From Miltoncostaea sp050249835 (GTDB lineage Bacteria; Actinomycetota; Thermoleophilia; Miltoncostaeales; Miltoncostaeaceae), in the NCBI GenBank assembly GCA_050249835.1, contig JBFWPT010000005.1, positions 45,195-109,194 of the forward strand: DNA of 64,000 nt. The letters are read 5' to 3'. Below the pieces are notes generated by a model that ran no database searches, was not told the DNA's origin, and saw only the letters and a list, made by a program, of their open reading frames with translations. Positions 59,959 to 64,000 of this stretch are shown here, piece by piece (position 1 is the stretch's first letter; the number at the start of each line of letters is the position of its first letter). The translations under genes were made by a program, and so were the position numbers.

Positions 59959-61305
59959 TCATCGGTCGACGCCCCCCATCACGTTGTCGAGGGAGCCGAT
60001 CATGGTGATGAGGTCGGCGAGGTAGGAGCCCTTGGCCATCGGCCGCAGCGCCTGCAGGTTCACGAAGCTGGGGTCGCGCACGTGCACCCGGCGGGGCTTG
60101 GGCGAGCCGTCGGCGACGACGTAGCAGCCGAGCTCGCCCCGGGGGCTCTCGACGGCGCAGTAGGCCTCGCCCTCCGGCACGGTGAAGCCCTCGGTCACGA
60201 GCTTGAAGTGATGGATGAGCGCCTCCATCGAGGTGGCGAGCTCCCCGCGCGGCGGCAGCACCACCTTGCGGTCGTCGGCGATGTGGCTCCCCTCGGGCAT
60301 CCCGTCGAGGGCCTGCCCGATGATCCGCACCGACTCGCGCATCTCGCGGATGCGGACGGTGTAGCGGTCGTAGGCGTCGCCGGTGGCGCCGAGCGGCACC
60401 TGGAAGTCGAAGTGCTCGTAGCCCGAGTAGGGCGTCGTCTTGCGCAGGTCCAGGTCCACGCCGGCCGCGCGCAGGGCCGGGCCGGTCACGCCGAGGTCCA
60501 GGAGCTGGTCGGCGGGGAGCACCCCGACGCCGCGCGTGCGGTCGATCCAGATCGGGTTCTCGGAGAGCAGGGCCTCGTACTCGTCGATGCGCGCCGGCAT
60601 CTCGTCGATGAACGCCCGCAGGCGCTGCTCGAAGCCGGGGGGCATGTCGTCGGCGCAGCCGCCCACCTGGAAGAAGCGGGTGTTCATGCGCTCCCCGGCG
60701 ATCATCTCGCCGAGGTCGAGCGCCTTCTCGCGCTCGCGGTAGGTGTAGAACATCACCGAGAGCGCGCCGAGCTCCAGGCCGCTCGTGCCGAGCCAGACCA
60801 GGTGGCTCGTGATGCGGTTGAGCTCGCACATGATCACGCGGATGTACTGCGCGCGGTCCGGCACCTCGAGCCCGAGCAGCTTCTCCACGGACATCGTGTA
60901 CGCGTGGATGTTGAAGTAGGACGCCAGGTAGTCCATCCGCGTCACGAGCGTGATGGCCTGCCAGTACGTCTTGTTCTCGCACTGCTTCTCGATGCCCGTG
61001 TGCAGGTAGCCGATCACCGGGTGGATGTCGCGGATGACCTCGCCGTCCAGCTCGGTCACCAGGCGCAGCACGCCGTGGGTGGAGGGGTGCTGGGGGCCGA
61101 GGTTGATGACCATCGGCTGGCGGGAGCCCGGGTCCTCCCGGGCGATCTCCAGCGTGGCCATCGCCTCCTGCGGCGTCATGGCCTCGGCGCCGGCGATCGC
61201 GCGCTCGGTCTCGGTGAGGGCCCGGCCCTCGCGGCGCGCGACCTCGAACGCCTCGCGCGCCTCGGTCTCGAGCGGGATGCCCGCCCCCGGGGAGTCGATG
61301 CTCAT
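59959..61305 (-). CDS. nuoD: NADH-quinone oxidoreductase subunit D
   Basis: 448 residues. The core begins about residue 63 with MVINLGPQHPSTHGVLR, the loop that holds the quinone-binding His, and continues with GYLHTGIEKQCENKTYWQ and GGCADDMPPG. The first 60 residues (rich in Glu/Ala, EAREAFEVARREGRALTE) are an extension not seen in the shortest homologues. It forms the quinone pocket with NuoB and NuoH. ATG start. Confidence 0.96.
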   Translation of the reverse strand: MSIDSPGAGIPLETEAREAFEVARREGRALTETERAIAGAEAMTPQEAMATLEIAREDPGSRQPMVINLGPQHPSTHGVLRLVTELDGEVIRDIHPVIGYLHTGIEKQCENKTYWQAITLVTRMDYLASYFNIHAYTMSVEKLLGLEVPDRAQYIRVIMCELNRITSHLVWLGTSGLELGALSVMFYTYREREKALDLGEMIAGERMNTRFFQVGGCADDMPPGFEQRLRAFIDEMPARIDEYEALLSENPIWIDRTRGVGVLPADQLLDLGVTGPALRAAGVDLDLRKTTPYSGYEHFDFQVPLGATGDAYDRYTVRIREMRESVRIIGQALDGMPEGSHIADDRKVVLPPRGELATSMEALIHHFKLVTEGFTVPEGEAYCAVESPRGELGCYVVADGSPKPRRVHVRDPSFVNLQALRPMAKGSYLADLITMIGSLDNVMGGVDR

Positions 61306-61308
61306 GGG

Positions 61309-61791
61309 CTACACCGCATCGGTGAACTGCACCTCCTCGCCGCCCAGCGGGTAGTCGCGCCGGAGCGGGTGGCCCTCCCAGTCGAGCGGCATGAGGATGC
61401 GCGCCAGGTCGGGGTGGTTGCGGAAGCGCACCCCGAACATGTCGTACACCTCGCGCTCGTGCCAGTTGGCGGTGGCCCAGACCGACGTCACCGAGTCGAG
61501 CTCGGGGGTGTCGTCGTCGCCGGGGTCGGCCCAGGCGCGCAGCCGCAGCCGCGACCCGCTCTCCAGCGAGAACAGGTGGTACGCCACGCGGAAGCGGCGC
61601 GGGTCCTCGGGGATGTCCGCGCATGACACGTCGGAGAGCAGCAGGAACGAGAGGGGCGGCCCCTTGACGAAGCGGGCGACCTCCAGCAGCCGGCCCGGCG
61701 CGATCTCGACGGTCGTCTCGCCGGCGTGGGCCACCTCGTCGGTGACCGACGCCGGGACCGCCGACTCTATCGTCGTGCGGACCTCGCTCAC
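61309..61791 (-). CDS. nuoC: NADH-quinone oxidoreductase subunit C
   Basis: 160 residues from GTG 61791 in a GTGA overlap with nuoB. The 30-kDa-subunit signature is ANWHEREVYDMFGVRFRNHPDLARILMPLDWEGHPLRRDYPL, read here over positions about 107-149. It is a separate gene, not fused to nuoD as in E. coli. It supports the NuoB-NuoD junction. Confidence 0.95.
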   Translation of the reverse strand: MSEVRTTIESAVPASVTDEVAHAGETTVEIAPGRLLEVARFVKGPPLSFLLLSDVSCADIPEDPRRFRVAYHLFSLESGSRLRLRAWADPGDDDTPELDSVTSVWATANWHEREVYDMFGVRFRNHPDLARILMPLDWEGHPLRRDYPLGGEEVQFTDAV

Positions 61792-62381
61792 CCGGCGACC
61801 TGGCCCGCGCGCTCGCGGCGCAGCTCGGAGGAGGCCGGCAGGCCGTTGGCGCCGATCATGCGCTGCAGGATCAGGATGCCCTCGATGAGGCCCTCGGGCC
61901 GCGGCGGGCAGCCGGGGACGTAGACGTCCACCGGGACCACCTTGTCCACGCCCTGCACCAGCGCGTAGTTGTTGAAGACGCCCCCGGTGGACGCGCACGC
62001 CCCCATGGAGATGACCCACTTGGGCTCCATCATCTGGTCGTAGATGCGGCGCAGCACGGGGGCCATCTTCTGGGCGACGCGGCCGGAGACGATGAGCAGG
62101 TCGGCCTGGCGCGGCGAGGCGCGGAACACCTCGGCGCCGAAGCGGGCGATGTCGTAGCGCGGCGTGGCCGTGTGCATCATCTCGATCGCGCAGCACGCCA
62201 GGCCGAAGGTGGCCGGCCAGATCGACGACGAGCGCGCCCAGGCGAGCGCCTTGTCGAAGGTCGTGAGCAGCAGGCTCTTCTCGAACTCCTGCTCGAGGAT
62301 CTCGCGGAGGTCGCGGTCGATGTCCGGGTCGGTGCGCGGCGCCCGCTCGATCGGGCTGCCGGGCGGCGGGATCAGCGCCAT
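61788..62381 (-). CDS. nuoB: NADH-quinone oxidoreductase subunit B
   Basis: 197 residues. Cluster N2 ligands are the tandem pair in GLACCAIEMM, the cysteine in MGACASTGG and that in PGCPPRPE. SIWPATFG and FRASPRQADLLIVSGRV are conserved. N2 donates electrons to quinone. The C-terminal tail is short and basic. ATG start, overlapping the nuoA stop by 10 bases. Confidence 0.97.
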   Translation of the reverse strand: MALIPPPGSPIERAPRTDPDIDRDLREILEQEFEKSLLLTTFDKALAWARSSSIWPATFGLACCAIEMMHTATPRYDIARFGAEVFRASPRQADLLIVSGRVAQKMAPVLRRIYDQMMEPKWVISMGACASTGGVFNNYALVQGVDKVVPVDVYVPGCPPRPEGLIEGILILQRMIGANGLPASSELRRERAGQVAG

Positions 62382-62728
62382 TCGAGCGCCCCCTTCTTCC
62401 AGATGTAGACCAGCGCCTCGACGACGGTGAAGACGAAGATCAGGAGGACCACCAGCCCGAGCACCCCGTCGTCGCGGAGCGTCACCGCGATCGGGTAGAG
62501 AAACGCGAGCTCGATGTCGAACACGATGAACAGCATCGCGGTGAGGTAGAAGTCGATCGAGAACCGCTGCCGGGTGGGCGCCCCGGGGAGGATGCCGCTC
62601 TCGTACGGGAGCATCTTCACGGTCGACGGCTTGCTCCGGACGACCTTGCTCAACGCGAAGATCGCACCGGCCACGGCGAGGCCGCCGGCGAAGTAGACGA
62701 GGATCGGCAGGTAGTCGGAGAGCTCCAC
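62372..62728 (-). CDS. nuoA: NADH-quinone oxidoreductase subunit A
   Basis: 118 residues from GTG 62728, preceded by GAGAGAGGG as ribosome site. Three membrane helices (LPILVYFAGGLAVAGAIFAL onward); the conserved loop between the first two has YESGILP and RFSIDFYLTAMLFIVFDIE. The frame stays open upstream, but that part has no family match. First gene of the nuo operon. Confidence 0.95.
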   Translation of the reverse strand: MELSDYLPILVYFAGGLAVAGAIFALSKVVRSKPSTVKMLPYESGILPGAPTRQRFSIDFYLTAMLFIVFDIELAFLYPIAVTLRDDGVLGLVVLLIFVFTVVEALVYIWKKGALEWR

Positions 62729-62783
62729 GAGGCCCTCTCTCTGGTCGAGCTTTCGCGGGATCGAGCAGGCGTTCCCGGGCCGC

Positions 62784-62789
62784 ACGCTA
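62784..62789 (-). promoter_or_regulatory. Possible -10 of the nuo operon
   Basis: TAGCGT on the minus strand, about 55 bases before nuoA; TTGATG lies at 62810-62815 but the 20-base spacing is long. Confidence 0.3.
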
Positions 62790-62901
62790 CCAACGCCTCC
62801 GGGGGGCCGCATCAATGTGACGATCGGTACCGCTCCCCGGACCGCGCGCGGCCCCGTCGGGATCATGTCGCACGCCCCGGCGCCCGGGCCCGGGCCACCT
62901 G

Positions 62902-62907
62902 TACCGT
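62902..62907 (+). promoter_or_regulatory. Leaderless -10 of the TPR gene
   Basis: TACCGT ends six bases before ATG 62914. Confidence 0.4.
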
Positions 62908-62913
62908 GATCGC

Positions 62914-63222
62914 ATGATGGACCGGCTCGACTACTTCGCCCGCCTCGTGGACGAGGATCCCACCGTCGCCCGCGCCCGCTTCGCGTACGCCAACGAGCTG
63001 ATCCGGGCGGAGCGCTGGGAGGACGCCGTGGAGCAGCTCCGCGCCTACCTCGGCCTGGCCGAGGACGAGGGCAACGCCTGGGGCCGGCTGGCCGAGGCGC
63101 TCACCGCGCTCGGGCGGGTCGACGAGGCCGCCGACGCCTACCTCACCGGCATCGACCAGAGCATCAAGCACGGCCACACCGGCATGGCCGCCGACTTCGA
63201 GGCCGCGCTCGAGGCATTGTGA
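62914..63222 (+). CDS. Small tetratricopeptide-repeat protein
   Basis: 102 residues, about two and a half TPR units: ARARFAYANELIRAERWEDAVEQLRAYL and NAWGRLAEALTALGRVDEAADAYLTGI have the W/LG/Y/A/F/A/P pattern. TPR proteins mediate protein contacts; partner unknown. It is coupled by GTGA to the ABC permease gene. Confidence 0.8.
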   Translation: MMDRLDYFARLVDEDPTVARARFAYANELIRAERWEDAVEQLRAYLGLAEDEGNAWGRLAEALTALGRVDEAADAYLTGIDQSIKHGHTGMAADFEAALEAL

Positions 63223-64000
63223 GCGGCCCGGCGGCGGGGTACGCCTTCTGGCCCCGCGGCGCGTTCCACATGTGGGCCCGCAACGCGACCGTGGGCCGCA
63301 CGACGATCCTCACCAGCCTCACCCCGCGGTTCCTGGAGGCGATCGCCTACCTGGGGATCATGGGCCTCGGGCTCGGGACCTACCTGACGTCGGTCGACGG
63401 GGTCGACTACGTGGACTTCATCGCGCCGGGCGTCGCGGCGAGCACGGTGATGTTCGGGGCGATCATCGAGACGACCTACAACGCCTTCGTGCGCATCCAC
63501 GTGCGCAAGGTGACCGAGGCCGTGGTGACGACGCCGCTCTCGCTGGCCGACGTGGTGGTGGGCGAGTACCTGTGGGCCGCGACCCGGGCGGTGACCTACG
63601 GGGTGATCTTCCTGATCGTGATGGCGTGCTTCGGCCTGGTCCACTCGCCGATGGCGCTGCTGCTGCCGCCGGTCTTCGCCATCGGCGCGCTCACCTTCGC
63701 GGTGCTGGGGATGGCGTACACGGCCTGCGTGTCCTCGATCGAGCACTTCAACATCCTCTTCACCGGGCTCCTCACGCCGATGTTCCTGTTCGGCGGCGTG
63801 TTCTTCCCGTTCGACGAGCTCCCCGGCTGGGCGCAGGTCGTGGGCTGGTGCCTGCCCCTGTCCCACCTCGTCGCGGCCACCCGGGAGCTGACCCTGGGCG
63901 ACGCGGACTGGTGGACCCTGGCGCACATCGGGGCGCTGGTCGCGCTGCTCGTCGCCGTCTTCCCCTTCCCGGCCGCCCGCCTGCGGCGCACCCTGATGCG
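63219..64000 (+). CDS. ABC-2 type transporter permease (cut by window end)
   Basis: 260 codons are visible from GTG 63219 (GTGA overlap) to the last base, with no stop. About six membrane helices: LEAIAYLGIMGLGLGTYL, VAASTVMFGAIIETTYNAF, YGVIFLIVMACFGLV, LLLPPVFAIGALTFAVLGMAY, LLTPMFLFGGVFFPFDELP, and a last one near the window edge. The pattern VRIHVRKVTEAVVTTPLSLADVVVGEYLWAA is typical of NodJ/DrrB-like exporters of drugs or polysaccharide. Since such proteins are about 260 residues, little is missing. The ATPase gene should lie outside the window. Confidence 0.85.
   Translation, partial: MSGPAAGYAFWPRGAFHMWARNATVGRTTILTSLTPRFLEAIAYLGIMGLGLGTYLTSVDGVDYVDFIAPGVAASTVMFGAIIETTYNAFVRIHVRKVTEAVVTTPLSLADVVVGEYLWAATRAVTYGVIFLIVMACFGLVHSPMALLLPPVFAIGALTFAVLGMAYTACVSSIEHFNILFTGLLTPMFLFGGVFFPFDELPGWAQVVGWCLPLSHLVAATRELTLGDADWWTLAHIGALVALLVAVFPFPAARLRRTLM

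Overview
The window is 64 kb of very GC-rich bacterial chromosome around the replication origin. The gene content and order (rpmH-rnpA-yidD-yidC-jag-rsmG-parA-parB on one strand, dnaA-dnaN-recF-DUF721-gyrB-gyrA on the other) place it next to oriC. GTG starts predominate, TAnnnT -10 motifs sit directly in front of start codons, and there is a Ku gene and a NarL-type two-component pair. Together these suggest an actinobacterium. A deep lineage such as Thermoleophilia (Solirubrobacterales-like) is my best guess from gene order, but this is inference and not proven from the sequence.

Layout. 1-3.2 kb: a bifunctional-nuclease-domain gene, tRNA-Ile(GAT), and a LuxR/NarL response regulator with its GAF-type histidine kinase. 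3.1-7.9 kb (minus strand): parB, parA, rsmG (with a perfect parS site in its 5' end), jag, yidC, yidD, rnpA, rpmH. 7.9-8.3 kb: an intergenic candidate origin with DnaA-box-like sites. 8.3-20.5 kb (plus): an unusual HATPase plus winged-helix protein, then dnaA, dnaN, recF, DUF721, gyrB, gyrA, ftsH. 20.5-26.7 kb: a FUSC-type membrane protein, a secreted protein with a decayed tandem copy, then ku, an SPFH protein and nfeD on the minus strand. 26.7-33.6 kb (plus): a fatty-acid synthesis block fabZ-fabH-fabD-fabG-fabF, a dual-specificity phosphatase, accD and accA. 33.7-36.3 kb (minus): a PfpI/DJ-1 protein, a small unknown, a lipid-kinase-like protein and an alpha/beta hydrolase. 36.4-48.4 kb: HAD phosphatase and type-2 ileS, a small unknown, thioredoxin and L,D-transpeptidase, polX, otsB, a split TauE/SafE permease, and two secreted low-complexity proteins, the second interrupted by a 100-base N gap. 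48.4-62.7 kb (minus): a complete nuoA-N operon for respiratory complex I. 62.9-64 kb: a TPR protein and an ABC-2 permease cut by the window edge.

How it works together. The left half is a housekeeping core for replication initiation, gyrase, segregation, membrane-protein insertion and tRNA/rRNA processing. The middle makes malonyl-CoA and elongates fatty acids; acpP is absent from the block. The right end builds the proton-pumping NADH dehydrogenase. Many neighbouring genes overlap by the four bases GTGA or ATGA, so translational coupling is common.

Points most worth a second look: gyrB has no ATG/GTG/TTG start and an ideal AGGAGG placed before ATC; IleRS carries GSHH in place of HIGH; an undescribed-looking HATPase-winged-helix protein sits between the candidate origin and dnaA; a TauE/SafE gene is split by one in-frame TGA directly followed by GTG; and the N gap is flanked by an exact 127-bp duplicate that looks like an assembly k-mer overlap. 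I found no CRISPR array, prophage or insertion sequence, so this is a core-genome region.
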